The position numbers and the translations under genes are program-made. The notes beneath the pieces are model-generated. The model had not been told where the DNA came from and ran no database searches. It was given only the letters and a program-made list of their open reading frames with translations. Source: Chloroflexota bacterium (GTDB taxonomy: Bacteria > Chloroflexota > Dormibacteria > CF-121). From it: 33,054 nt of DNA. Position 1 is the first letter of the stretch. Each line of letters opens with the position of its first letter. Positions 22,179 through 29,745 of this stretch are shown here, piece by piece. The stretch covers positions 1 through 33,054 of the forward strand of contig VBDY01000133.1 of NCBI GenBank assembly GCA_005882775.1, in the 5' to 3' direction.

Positions 22179-22210
22179 AGCGGCCGGCACGTGCCGGCCG
22201 CTCTTGTTTT
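22179..22210. terminator. Bidirectional intrinsic terminator
   Basis: A perfect 24-base palindrome (22179-22202, arm AGCGGCCGGCAC). It is followed on the plus strand by CTTGTTTTT and on the minus strand by TTTTCCTTT. It sits between convergent ends: the REC-HD-GYP gene (plus) and the pilin gene at the end of the pilus operon (minus). Confidence 0.88.
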
Positions 22211-22223
22211 TAGCGAATGGTTG

Positions 22224-22634
22224 TTAGTTGTATCGGCAGGTGGCGACGTCCGGGACGAGCTGGCCGTGGACGGTGCCGTTCGGAGCGGCGTTGTAGGTGA
22301 ACGCTTCGGTCGCCGGCGGTGCCTGGTGTAGCAGGTTGGCGCCGGTGATCTCGGCAACGTTGACGACCGACGCGCCTGCGGGCGTCGCTGTGTCGCCGCC
22401 TGTCACCGGGTACTTGCCCGTGTTGTTGTAGTAGATGTCCGCGGCGTTCTGAAGGGTGCCGCCGTCGGTCTTCATCGCATTGCAGGCGGCGCTCGCCTGG
22501 ACGCCCGAGATGTTGAAAAGGACGATCGCGGCGAGGATGCCCAGGATGCCGATTACGACGAGCAGCTCGACCAGGGTGAAGCCGTCCTGGCGGCCTGTCC
22601 GGCGTCGGGCTGCTTTGAGTGCTGTGATCAACAT
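22224..22634 (-). CDS. pilA: Type IV major pilin precursor (class III signal)
   Basis: A 136-residue prepilin. The leader MLITALKAARRRTGRQDG ends at the Gly before FTLVELLVVIGILGILAAI, the standard cleavage/methylation site with Glu at +5 and a long hydrophobic helix for fibre assembly. Two Cys (in SAACNAMK and near the end, VATCRYN) could form the C-terminal disulfide loop. As the last gene before a strong terminator and with the largest gap upstream (72 bases), it may also have its own promoter for high expression. The ATG has an AGGAGG, but 15 bases upstream, an unusually long distance; no alternative in-frame start fits. Confidence 0.93.
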   Translation of the reverse strand: MLITALKAARRRTGRQDGFTLVELLVVIGILGILAAIVLFNISGVQASAACNAMKTDGGTLQNAADIYYNNTGKYPVTGGDTATPAGASVVNVAEITGANLLHQAPPATEAFTYNAAPNGTVHGQLVPDVATCRYN

Positions 22635-22649
22635 GTTTGTTTGGTCAAA

Positions 22650-22655
22650 CCTCCT
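22650..22655 (-). promoter_or_regulatory. Ribosome binding site of the pilin gene, unusually far from the start
   Basis: AGGAGG on the minus strand, 15 bases ahead of the pilin ATG at 22634. Typical spacing is 5-9 bases. The gap contains TTTGACCAAACAAAC, whose TTTG/CAAA could fold and shorten the effective distance. Confidence 0.45.
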
Positions 22656-22706
22656 ATGACACGTCGACGGTAGACCTGCAATCTTGCGGATTTTGTGAAA
22701 ACGAGT

Positions 22707-22835
22707 TCACCGAAGTAGCAGATAGGTAACGGCGGCCCCGCAGATGAGTACGAGACTGGCCAGGATGACGAGCACCGGCGCCAGGGTCTGGAACCTTCCG
22801 GGCGGCTTCGGAGGAGCGAAATCCACTGCCACCAT
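22707..22835 (-). CDS. Small single-pass membrane protein between pilM and pilA
   Basis: A 42-residue protein. ATG at 22835 has AGGA ten bases upstream, and the gene begins 16 bases after the pilM stop. A proline-rich cytoplasmic start (DFAPPKPPGRF) precedes one transmembrane helix (about residues 18-39, LAPVLVILASLVLICGAAVT) and a short LLLR tail. In most pilus operons PilN, whose N-terminal cytoplasmic peptide docks on PilM and whose helix crosses the membrane, occupies this place. This protein has the right topology but lacks the periplasmic domain and the usual INLLP motif. A reduced PilN-like linker is an attractive but unproven idea. Confidence 0.6.
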   Translation of the reverse strand: MVAVDFAPPKPPGRFQTLAPVLVILASLVLICGAAVTYLLLR

Positions 22836-22851
22836 GAAGCGGAATTCCTGG

Positions 22852-23763
22852 TCAGGCCGCGACACGGACCTCACCATCCTGTCCCAGGGATAGCCGGTTT
22901 TCCCAGCGGCCCTGACGGGCAAGTCCCAGAGCGGCCAGGTGGAGTGGCCAGGGAAAGTCCGGTGTCCAACCGGGACGCGGGGTCGGCCGGCGGACCGCGA
23001 AGCCAAATCGCTGGTATGCCTGTTCCTCAGCGCCCGGCAATACCAGGAACCGCCCGGCGAGGCTCAGCGGCGTGCTCGGGCCGATCACAAGCCCGGGCCC
23101 TGCGCTTTTCACGAATTTGACCAGGGTGCTGACGCCGGCGGCGATCTCTTCGAGCTGCTGGTCGAGGCTGCCTTCCTGGGCATCAAGCAGGAAGGTGCGG
23201 AAGAACCGGGGTCGGCCCCCGGCCACCAGGACCAGGGTGGCTTCACCCAATCCCCACTCGACTAGCAGGCCATCGACCACCTCGGCACCCCGCGCGAGTG
23301 CCAGCGGTTTGAGGTCGATGTGTTCAACCTGGATCTCGAGCCGGCCCAGTTCGCTGACATAGGCGTCGATCAGCTCACGCCGTGCGGCAACCACGTAGAC
23401 GGCAGTGCCCGCAGCAATCCGGCGGGCGTGCCAGGCATAGTAGACGGTTGCCGGGTCGATGGGTACCAGCCGCTTGGCTTCGTAGGTCACGGCGCTGGCC
23501 AGCTCGGCGGGCGGGATCTTCGGAAGGACAAAGTCGCGTACGGCTATGCCGACGTCGGGGATCGCCAGTCGAAGGAGGCGCCCCTCGATGCCGGCCTGGC
23601 CCAGGGCCTCAACCAGGCAGGGCAGGAACGGACTGCGAGGCAAGCCGTCCTCGATGGCGTTGGCCGGAAGCGGCACTGCGGCCTGACGCGCCAGCAGTTG
23701 CCCTTCGGTCTGCGTTACCTTCAGCTCGCGCAGCCCGACCTCGAGCGTGATCAGGTCGGTCAC
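22852..23763 (-). CDS. pilM: Type IV pilus assembly protein PilM (actin-like ATPase)
   Basis: A 303-residue cytoplasmic protein of the PilM/FtsA fold that links the pilus motor to the membrane subcomplex. The first strand with phosphate loop is DLITLEVGLRELKV, and the second nucleotide motif is GLLVEWGLGEATLVLV. The middle has PPAELASAVTYEAKRLVPID, the typical PilM subdomain hinge. The start is GTG at 23763, overlapping the preceding stop as GTGA; the frame is open further upstream but covers the minor pilin genes. It is somewhat shorter than usual PilM (about 350), mainly near the first lobe. Family assignment rests on pattern and operon position. Confidence 0.86.
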   Translation of the reverse strand: MTDLITLEVGLRELKVTQTEGQLLARQAAVPLPANAIEDGLPRSPFLPCLVEALGQAGIEGRLLRLAIPDVGIAVRDFVLPKIPPAELASAVTYEAKRLVPIDPATVYYAWHARRIAAGTAVYVVAARRELIDAYVSELGRLEIQVEHIDLKPLALARGAEVVDGLLVEWGLGEATLVLVAGGRPRFFRTFLLDAQEGSLDQQLEEIAAGVSTLVKFVKSAGPGLVIGPSTPLSLAGRFLVLPGAEEQAYQRFGFAVRRPTPRPGWTPDFPWPLHLAALGLARQGRWENRLSLGQDGEVRVAA

Positions 23764-24206
23764 TGGTATTGCTCCCAGTTGATCAGCCACGAGCCCTTCT
23801 TGCCGGCGTTGCTCGAATGGATCTGGAGGGAGAGCGACCGGGTGCTGATGGACGCGGGCAACGTTACCTGGACGTCGTAGGTGGGTTTGCTCGGCTTGCA
23901 CCCAGCCGAGGCCGTCACGTCGATCGTGACCGTGATGTTGCCCGTCGAGTAGGGAAGGGTGAACGTCTTGCCCAGGTCGGGGGTGCACCCCAGCGGTTTG
24001 AACTTGTCGTCCTCCAGCTCCACCGCGAACGCGAGGCCGGCGTCGAGAGCATAGGTCGCCCGAGTGTCTTCCCGGACGCTGCTCAGAGCCAGGAATCCGG
24101 AGCTCGAGAGCTTCAGGGCGGCCCAGACCAGCAGCAGGAACGCCGCAACGAAGATCAGCACGAGCAGGAGTGCCTGGCCACGTTGGCCCCGGAGGCGCGC
24201 GTTCAC
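23760..24206 (-). CDS. PilX-like pilus assembly protein
   Basis: About 148 residues. It starts at GTG 24206 (overlapping the preceding stop as GTGA; GTG 24212 would add two residues). The N-terminus RGQRGQALLLVLIFVAAFLLL is the PilX/GspK-type hydrophobic start, lacking the FTLxE prepilin motif and Glu5. The rest is a beta-rich domain with two Cys (GCTPDL and AGCKPS). Such proteins sit at the pilus tip and prime assembly. It lies within the run pilV-like, pilW-like, pilX-like, which is the normal order for minor pilins. Confidence 0.75.
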   Translation of the reverse strand: MNARLRGQRGQALLLVLIFVAAFLLLVWAALKLSSSGFLALSSVREDTRATYALDAGLAFAVELEDDKFKPLGCTPDLGKTFTLPYSTGNITVTIDVTASAGCKPSKPTYDVQVTLPASISTRSLSLQIHSSNAGKKGSWLINWEQYQ

Positions 24207-24691
24207 AGGCACCCGCCTGGTCGATTGCCGACCGTGAGGGTCTGCGCAACGGCCCCGGTGGCCGACGGTTGCAGCGTGACCGTCGCGTAGCAGCTGGCGG
24301 GGGCGGCGGCCACGGTCACGCTGGTCATTCCTCGCGCCGCCACAAATGCCTGCCCGCCCACCGTCCGAATGAGGTTCTGGTTGGCGTCAATCGTGTAGGC
24401 GACGCCGATCGCTACGGAGCCGTAGGTCAAGGAGAGCGAGCCGGCTCCTGAGGTGATGCTGCCGGTCGGGATCGCAGCCGCCGTCTGCAGGTCGCGGGTC
24501 AGCGTCAGTGACGCATCGCTGATCGCGGTGTCGGCGGCGATCGCGCGCGCCTCCCGGCTGATCGCCGTGTACCCGACGAGAAACGTCCCGCCCATGGCGA
24601 TCGTCACCACGGTCACGATTGCCAGGCTCATCAGCATCTCGATCAGGGTGAAGCCCGCTTGCCGGCGCCGGCGGTACAAGCTCGCGGTCAC
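24203..24691 (-). CDS. Minor prepilin, PilW-like
   Basis: A 162-residue prepilin. GTG 24691 overlaps the previous stop (GTGA); the longer reading upstream is inside the preceding gene and has no leader-like features. The basic leader ends in RRRRQAG, followed by FTLIEMLMSLAIVTVVTIAMGG (cleavage after Gly, Glu at +5). The C-terminal half is Thr/Ser/Ala-rich beta with two Cys. It probably forms part of the pilus tip complex with its neighbours. Confidence 0.85.
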   Translation of the reverse strand: MTASLYRRRRQAGFTLIEMLMSLAIVTVVTIAMGGTFLVGYTAISREARAIAADTAISDASLTLTRDLQTAAAIPTGSITSGAGSLSLTYGSVAIGVAYTIDANQNLIRTVGGQAFVAARGMTSVTVAAAPASCYATVTLQPSATGAVAQTLTVGNRPGGCL

Positions 24692-25071
24692 GGCTGCACC
24701 TTCATGAAGTCCAGCGTCTGCTGGCTGCCGTTGGGTCCACTGACCGTAAGCAGGACTTCCTGCAGGCCGAGGTCCGGAAGGACCGCCGTGCAGCTCGCCA
24801 GCACCGGGTCGCAATACACGACCTGGTACGAGAAGGTGTAGCCGGCGGCCGCGATGTTGCCGTAGCCGTTGGCGCCGGCGCTGACCACGTAGGTCTGGCT
24901 CTTGACGAACTCGGCGTCCGACCGGGTCAGCCGGTCGAGGCTGGTCTGCTGCTGGTGGCGGGCCACGGCCAGCGTCGTGGCCGAGAATGCGGAAAGGATG
25001 GTCACGACGATGACCGCCAGCAGAGCCAGAGCAACCATGGTCTCGACCAGGGTGAATCCTCGCCGTCTCAT
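24688..25071 (-). CDS. Minor prepilin, PilV-like
   Basis: A 127-residue prepilin with a very short leader, MRRRG, then FTLVETMVALALLAVIVVTIL (Glu at +5). A coiled helix region (RHQQQTSLDRLTRSDAEFVKSQ) leads into a small beta domain with two Cys. ATG overlaps the pilC stop as ATGA. The type (V versus other) is given by position and the short length. Confidence 0.85.
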   Translation of the reverse strand: MRRRGFTLVETMVALALLAVIVVTILSAFSATTLAVARHQQQTSLDRLTRSDAEFVKSQTYVVSAGANGYGNIAAAGYTFSYQVVYCDPVLASCTAVLPDLGLQEVLLTVSGPNGSQQTLDFMKVQP

Positions 25072-26279
25072 TTGAGCGCCCCCACCAGTCCGTACATGGC
25101 CGAGATCAACGAGATCGCGATGAAGCCGACCACCAGCCCGACCCCGACGGTCATGACGGGTTCGATCAGCGAGGTCATCTGCCGGATGCGGTAGTCGAGC
25201 TCCTCCTCGTAGAAGTCAGCGGCCTGCTCGAGGTATGCGTCGAGCGTCCCGGTTTCCTCACCAACCCGGACCATCTGGGTCAGCATCGGCGGGAACAGAC
25301 CGGTTCGGGAAAGGGGACCGGCAAACCCCTCGCCGCCTGTCATCTGCTCCTTGACAGTGGCCAGTCCCTGCCGGAAAACGCTGTTGCCGGTGCCGGCGAT
25401 CACGGCATCGAATGTCTGGCCCAACGGGACCCCGGCCTTGAGCACCATGGCGAGCGTGCGGGAGAACCGGTTGAGGATGGTGGCCAGCACGATCGGTCCG
25501 AAGATCGGGGCTCTGAGCGAGGCGCGGTCCTTGAAGTTGCGGCCGCGCTCCGTCCGCATCCCGAAGAAAATCCCAGCGCTTACAACCAGAACGGTGCCGC
25601 CGATGACCGCAATGAACCGGCGGGCGCCGTCGACTATGCCGATCAGGATTCGGGTGGTCAGGGGCAGCTCAACCTTGAACTCCGCGAAGATGCGGACAAA
25701 GGCCGGCAGAGCGAAGAAGACCAGCACCAGCACCACCCCGGTGGCAACCACCAGGATCACGGTGGGGTAGATCATGGCGGTGCGCACCCGGCGCAGGGTA
25801 TTCAAGTCGCGGCGCAGGTACACGGAGAGTTGCTTGAGGGTTGCTTCCAGGTTCCCGGTGATTTCCGCCACCCGGACCAGGTCGATGTATAACGCGGGAA
25901 ACACCTGGGGATGCCGGGCGAGCGCGTCGGATAGTTTCTGGCCTCTCTCGAGATCGTCGAGAATGGCCAGGATCACGCGTTTGAATAGTGGCGAACCGGT
26001 TTCCTCCGCGATCACCGCCAGGGCGCGGCTCATCGGGATGCCGGCGCCGACAAAGGTCGCCAGCTGCCGGGTGAAGAGGATCAGGTCCGTTTTCGAGATC
26101 CTGTAGAGCGAGGGAAAGTAATCGGCCATCGTCTTCTTTTGGGGCGCCGGACCGAGCCGGACGATCTTGAGTCCCTCAATCCACAGACTCTGCTCGGCGG
26201 CTGATGTTCCGGCAGCCTCGACCACACCATCACGGCGCCGCCCCTCGGCCGTATAAGCCCGGTAGGCGTAGCTAGGCAT
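25068..26279 (-). CDS. pilC: Type IV pilus inner-membrane platform protein PilC (GspF family)
   Basis: A 403-residue platform protein on which PilB and PilT act. It has the typical two repeated GspF domains: the first with FTRQLATFVGAGIPMSRAL, the second with FSRTLAMVLKAGVPLGQTFD, each followed by helices and a transmembrane stretch (about 170-190, 220-240 and 370-395). The C-terminus has the usual VGEETGTLDAYLEQAADFYEEE. ATG at 26279 has GAGGG five bases upstream and overlaps the end of pilB; the TTG at 26282 is therefore not needed. Confidence 0.95.
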   Translation of the reverse strand: MPSYAYRAYTAEGRRRDGVVEAAGTSAAEQSLWIEGLKIVRLGPAPQKKTMADYFPSLYRISKTDLILFTRQLATFVGAGIPMSRALAVIAEETGSPLFKRVILAILDDLERGQKLSDALARHPQVFPALYIDLVRVAEITGNLEATLKQLSVYLRRDLNTLRRVRTAMIYPTVILVVATGVVLVLVFFALPAFVRIFAEFKVELPLTTRILIGIVDGARRFIAVIGGTVLVVSAGIFFGMRTERGRNFKDRASLRAPIFGPIVLATILNRFSRTLAMVLKAGVPLGQTFDAVIAGTGNSVFRQGLATVKEQMTGGEGFAGPLSRTGLFPPMLTQMVRVGEETGTLDAYLEQAADFYEEELDYRIRQMTSLIEPVMTVGVGLVVGFIAISLISAMYGLVGALK

Positions 26280-28008
26280 CAATTCCCTCGCTCACGTGAA
26301 TCGACCGCATGACCTCGGCGATGGTGGTCAGCCCCTGGTCGACCTTGGCCAGCCCCGCGTCTTTGAGGGTGGTCATGCCCTCTTTCACGGCCTGCTGCCG
26401 CAGCGCGTCGGGGGACGCGTCCCGCACCAGGAGTCTCTTGATCGTGTCGCTCATCTTGAGGACCTCGAAAACCCCGATCCGGTCGCGAAAGCCGGTGTGC
26501 GCGCAGTACGAGCATCCGGTTCCGCGACGAAATCGCGTGGTCATCCCGCCCAGCGCCTTGTAGTACTCGAGTTCTTCAAGTGCCGGCTCGTATTCGACCG
26601 TGCAGCGTGGACAGATCCTGCGTACGAGGCGCTGGGCTTCTACGCCGATCACCGAGGACACCACCATGAAGGGCTCGATCCCCATCTCAAAGAAGCGGTA
26701 CACGGCACCCACCGCATCAGTCGCGTGGAGCGACGACAGGACCAGGTGACCGGTGAGGGCGGATTGCACGGAGATCTCTGCGGTCTCCTTATCCCGGATC
26801 TCACCGACCAGGATCGCGTCCGGGTCCTGCCGGAGAATGGAGCGCAGGCCATTCGCGAACGTGATCCCGGCCAGCCGGTTGATCTGGATCTGGTTGATGT
26901 TCTCGAAGGTGTACTCGACCGGATCCTCGATCGTCATCACGTTCTTCTCCATGCGGTTGAGCTCGTTGAGCCCTGCGTAGAGCGTGGTCGTCTTCCCGCT
27001 GCCTGTCGGCCCTGTCACAAGGATCATTCCGTAGGGGGAGCGGATCAGCTCCATGAAGTTCAGGTGCACCGGTGGCGAGAACCCGAGGGCATCAAGCCGG
27101 AGGATGGAACGCGACCGCTCCAGAAGCCGCAGCACAGCCTTCTCTCCCCAGATGGTCTCGATGGTTCCTACCCGGATGTCCATTGGTCGTGTCTCGACTG
27201 TGGTCTGTATCTGACCGTCCTGGCTGTGATGCTTGTCGACGATGTCAAGGTTGGCAAGCAGCTTGATCCGAGAGATGATCGGCGCCGCCAGGGTGGCCGG
27301 CAGGCTGGTGACATCGTGGAGCACGCCGTCGATCCGAAACCGGATCCGCAACCGGTCCTGCTGTGGTTCGACGTGGATATCAGAGGCTCGTTCCTCGGCA
27401 CCCTGGGCGATTATCAGGTCCACTATCTGAACCACGGGCGCACCCTGCGAAACGTCGGCCAGGCGACGGGCGCCAAGCGGGATGGACGGCTGGAACGTCT
27501 CCTCGAACGATCGCACGTGCCGGCTGACCCCTCCGAGGAGCTTGTATCCCTGGGCGATGGCGGCCTGGATCTCCGAGCGCACACCAAGCACCGGCTTGAT
27601 TCGCTTCCGGGTGAGCACCTTCAGCTCGGCCAGCAGGGTCAGGTCCCCCGGGTCTACGGTCGCCACTTCGAGCTCGTCTTTGGATAGACGAATGGGAAGG
27701 ATGTTGTGCTCGCGCGCATAAGGTTCCGGGATCAGGGCAAGCGCATCTTTCTCGATCCGGGTTCGGTTGAAGTCGGCAAGCGGCACCTTGAAATGCACGC
27801 TCAGCATGGCGGCCAGGGCCTTCTCATCGACTAGCCCCTCGGCCAGTAACAACTGCCCCAGCGGAAGGCGGCGTCGCGTTTGCTGCTCCAGGGCGTGCTC
27901 GAGTTGCTGGGGTGTGAGCAAGCCGTTCTCGATCAGCAGCTCGCCCAGCCGGCGCTCCTGACGCAGCGGAACGGAGCGGCTCTCTTCCCGAGCTTCCATT
28001 GCGCTCAC
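26272..28008 (-). CDS. pilB: Type IV pilus extension ATPase PilB (GspE family)
   Basis: A 578-residue motor ATPase that drives pilin polymerisation. The N-terminal GspE/MshEN domain (residues 15-150, RRLGELLIENGLLTPQQLE and later DPGDLTLLAELKVLT) resembles the MshEN module that binds c-di-GMP in some relatives, which would fit the GGDEF and HD-GYP genes nearby. The core has Walker A GPTGSGKTTT, the Asp box DPVEYTFENINQ, Walker B AILVGEIRD and the His box LSSLHATDA. A zinc tetracysteine is formed by CPRC and CSYC. GTG 28008 overlaps the preceding stop as GTGA. Full length and intact. Confidence 0.96.
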   Translation of the reverse strand: MSAMEAREESRSVPLRQERRLGELLIENGLLTPQQLEHALEQQTRRRLPLGQLLLAEGLVDEKALAAMLSVHFKVPLADFNRTRIEKDALALIPEPYAREHNILPIRLSKDELEVATVDPGDLTLLAELKVLTRKRIKPVLGVRSEIQAAIAQGYKLLGGVSRHVRSFEETFQPSIPLGARRLADVSQGAPVVQIVDLIIAQGAEERASDIHVEPQQDRLRIRFRIDGVLHDVTSLPATLAAPIISRIKLLANLDIVDKHHSQDGQIQTTVETRPMDIRVGTIETIWGEKAVLRLLERSRSILRLDALGFSPPVHLNFMELIRSPYGMILVTGPTGSGKTTTLYAGLNELNRMEKNVMTIEDPVEYTFENINQIQINRLAGITFANGLRSILRQDPDAILVGEIRDKETAEISVQSALTGHLVLSSLHATDAVGAVYRFFEMGIEPFMVVSSVIGVEAQRLVRRICPRCTVEYEPALEELEYYKALGGMTTRFRRGTGCSYCAHTGFRDRIGVFEVLKMSDTIKRLLVRDASPDALRQQAVKEGMTTLKDAGLAKVDQGLTTIAEVMRSIHVSEGIDA

Positions 28009-28193
28009 CCGCCGTTCCCGCTCGCCGTCAGGCGCTGCTTGATCTCCTTGAGCTCGCGGTCCGTGAACCGCAGGTGCCGGCCGGGCGTTCGAAATGCCGG
28101 CTGGATGTCGCCCCGATTGACCGCTCGGATCAGGGTGGACTTGCTGATACCCAGCCGGCGGGCTGCCTCGGCCGTCGAGAGAGCGGGCTTCAT
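28005..28193 (-). CDS. Small excisionase/BldC-like DNA-binding protein
   Basis: A 62-residue winged helix-turn-helix protein, STAEAARRLGISKSTLIRAV followed by GRHLRFTDRELKEI, typical of the MerR-derived BldC/excisionase group. It is inserted between pilT and pilB and co-translated with pilB (GTGA overlap), so a local regulator of pilus genes is likely. BldC proteins in actinobacteria bind DNA as head-to-tail arrays. A related domain begins the c-di-GMP cyclase at 18525-20942. A possible site is the 8-mer ACGTGTCA just upstream of its own start, which recurs inverted upstream of pilA. Confidence 0.85.
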   Translation of the reverse strand: MKPALSTAEAARRLGISKSTLIRAVNRGDIQPAFRTPGRHLRFTDRELKEIKQRLTASGNGG

Positions 28194-28260
28194 GATCGCC
28201 TCGAATGGAGCAAACGTGTCAAAGGACGCAATCCTGCAAGGTCATCGTGCGGAGCCGGGA

Positions 28261-29313
28261 TCAGGCGGCCAGGCGCCTGAGCTCGTCCGGGTACTGCGCC
28301 CGGGCGGCAGCCACGGCGTGGTCGACCACGCCAGCGCGGATCAGCTCGCTGAGGCTTCGCTCCATGGTCAGCATGCCGTCCTTGCCACTGGTCTCCAGCA
28401 CGTTGCGCAGCTGCCGGGTCTTACCTTCCTTGATCAGGTTCTGGACGGCCATGCTGTCGAGCAGTACCTCGAACGCTGCCACCCGGCCGCGACCGTCACG
28501 GCGCGGCAGGAGCTGCTGGTAGATGACTGCGCTCAAAGTGTTCGAGAGCTGGATGCGTACCTGCTGCTGCTGCTCAGCGGGAAAAACGTCGACCATCCGG
28601 TCGACGGCCTGGGCTGTGTCGTTGGTGTGGAGTGTGGCCAGGACCAGGTGGCCGGTCTCGGCTACGGTGATGACCGTCTGGATCGTCTCCAGGTCGCGCA
28701 TCTCGCCGACCAGCAGGACGTCGGGCGTCTGCCGCAGACACCCGCGAAGGGCCTGGGCAAAGGATGGCACGTCGGCGCCCACCTCCCGCTGCTCGACGAT
28801 TCCCAGCTGGTGACGGTAGACATATTCGATTGGGTCCTCGATCGTGATTACGTGGCAGGGTCTTGCGGCCAGGATCTGGTTGACGATCGCGGCCAGTGTC
28901 GAGGACTTCCCCGACCCGGTCGGCCCGGTGACCAGGATCAGGCCCTGGGTGCGGGTGGCCAGGGACCGGATCACGGGCGGGAGCCCGAGCTCGTCGAACG
29001 TCGGGATCCGGTAGGGGATCAGCCTGAGCACCAGGCCCACCGAGCCGCGCTGCCGAAAGGCGCTGATTCGGAATCGGGCACGGCCCTTCCAGTTGAAGGA
29101 AAAATCGAGGTCGCTGCGCTGGCCGAAGACCTCCCAGCGATCATCGGGCAGGACCTCCTGGGCCAGCTTTTCGGTGTGCTCAGGGCGCAACGGCTCGGCG
29201 GCAATCGGAACCAGGGTTCCGTCCTTGCGCATGGTGGGCGGGGCGCCGGCGGTCAGAATCAGGTCCGAGGCGCCCTGCTGCAGCAGGATCTCCAGGTACG
29301 CTTCAATGAGCAT
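28261..29313 (-). CDS. pilT: Type IV pilus retraction ATPase PilT
   Basis: A 350-residue motor ATPase that depolymerises pili. The N-terminus GASDLILTAGAPPTMRKDG is the PilT hallmark (variant of SDLHLxxG, with Ile replacing His). Walker A GPTGSGKSST, Asp box EDPIEYVY, Walker B VLLVGEMRD and His box LATLHTNDTAQAVDR are intact. The C-terminal AFEVLLDSMAVQNLI is present; the AIRNLIREG motif of classical PilT appears as AVQNLIKEG. It is first in the minus-strand pilus operon; the gap of 67 bases to the HTH gene may hold an internal promoter. The start is only two bases from the divergent gene. Confidence 0.95.
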   Translation of the reverse strand: MLIEAYLEILLQQGASDLILTAGAPPTMRKDGTLVPIAAEPLRPEHTEKLAQEVLPDDRWEVFGQRSDLDFSFNWKGRARFRISAFRQRGSVGLVLRLIPYRIPTFDELGLPPVIRSLATRTQGLILVTGPTGSGKSSTLAAIVNQILAARPCHVITIEDPIEYVYRHQLGIVEQREVGADVPSFAQALRGCLRQTPDVLLVGEMRDLETIQTVITVAETGHLVLATLHTNDTAQAVDRMVDVFPAEQQQQVRIQLSNTLSAVIYQQLLPRRDGRGRVAAFEVLLDSMAVQNLIKEGKTRQLRNVLETSGKDGMLTMERSLSELIRAGVVDHAVAAARAQYPDELRRLAA

Positions 29314-29315
29314 TC

Positions 29316-29720
29316 GTGGCTGTCATCCTGTGCAACCTGCTGGGAGCGGCCTTCTTGCTTCCGCTCGGGCTGGCACTCGGCAGCTTTTTTGAGCTGGCGG
29401 CCGACCGCCTGCCTCGCCACGAGTCCCTGCTCTGGCCACCCTCGCACTGTCGCATCTGTGGCCACCGGCTGGAAGTGGGCGACCTGATCCCGGTCCTGAG
29501 CTACCTGGAATTGCACGGCCGTTGCCGTTACTGCGACACGCCGATTGACCGGGGAATCCCTCGGCGAGAGGCCCTCAGCGGCCTTGCCGTGGCTCTGCCC
29601 TGGGGCATCGGCGGGTGTGATCACCCGGTGGGGGCCCTGCTCGTTGGAGCCGGGCTGCTCCTTGCAGGCTGGGCGTACCGCGGGTGGCGTCTCAGCCGCA
29701 ACAATATCCGCAACGCCTAG
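29316..29720 (+). CDS. Stand-alone prepilin peptidase N-terminal (methyltransferase-type) domain, no peptidase domain
   Basis: A 134-residue membrane protein matching only the first half of PilD/GspO. It has the opening helix and GSFFELAADRLPRHESLLWPP, then the zinc-type pair HCRICGHR and GRCRYCDTPI, and RGIPRREALSGLAVALPW. After one last helix it stops. The A24 aspartic-protease half, with its two catalytic Asp (GxGD-like motif), is absent, and the next open frame is an unrelated GGDEF enzyme, so this is not a simple frameshift. In full enzymes this domain N-methylates the new Phe1 of the pilin. A separate peptidase must exist elsewhere, or the gene is a relic. GTG start, divergent from pilT with two bases between. 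Confidence 0.83.
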   Translation: MAVILCNLLGAAFLLPLGLALGSFFELAADRLPRHESLLWPPSHCRICGHRLEVGDLIPVLSYLELHGRCRYCDTPIDRGIPRREALSGLAVALPWGIGGCDHPVGALLVGAGLLLAGWAYRGWRLSRNNIRNA

Positions 29721-29745
29721 GGTTTCCTGCCGTTGCTCAGGTGCC

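Noticed and set aside
23764-24249. N-terminal extension of PilM
   Set aside because: It covers the PilX-like gene in another frame; the GTG at 23763 with a GTGA overlap fits the PilM family start.
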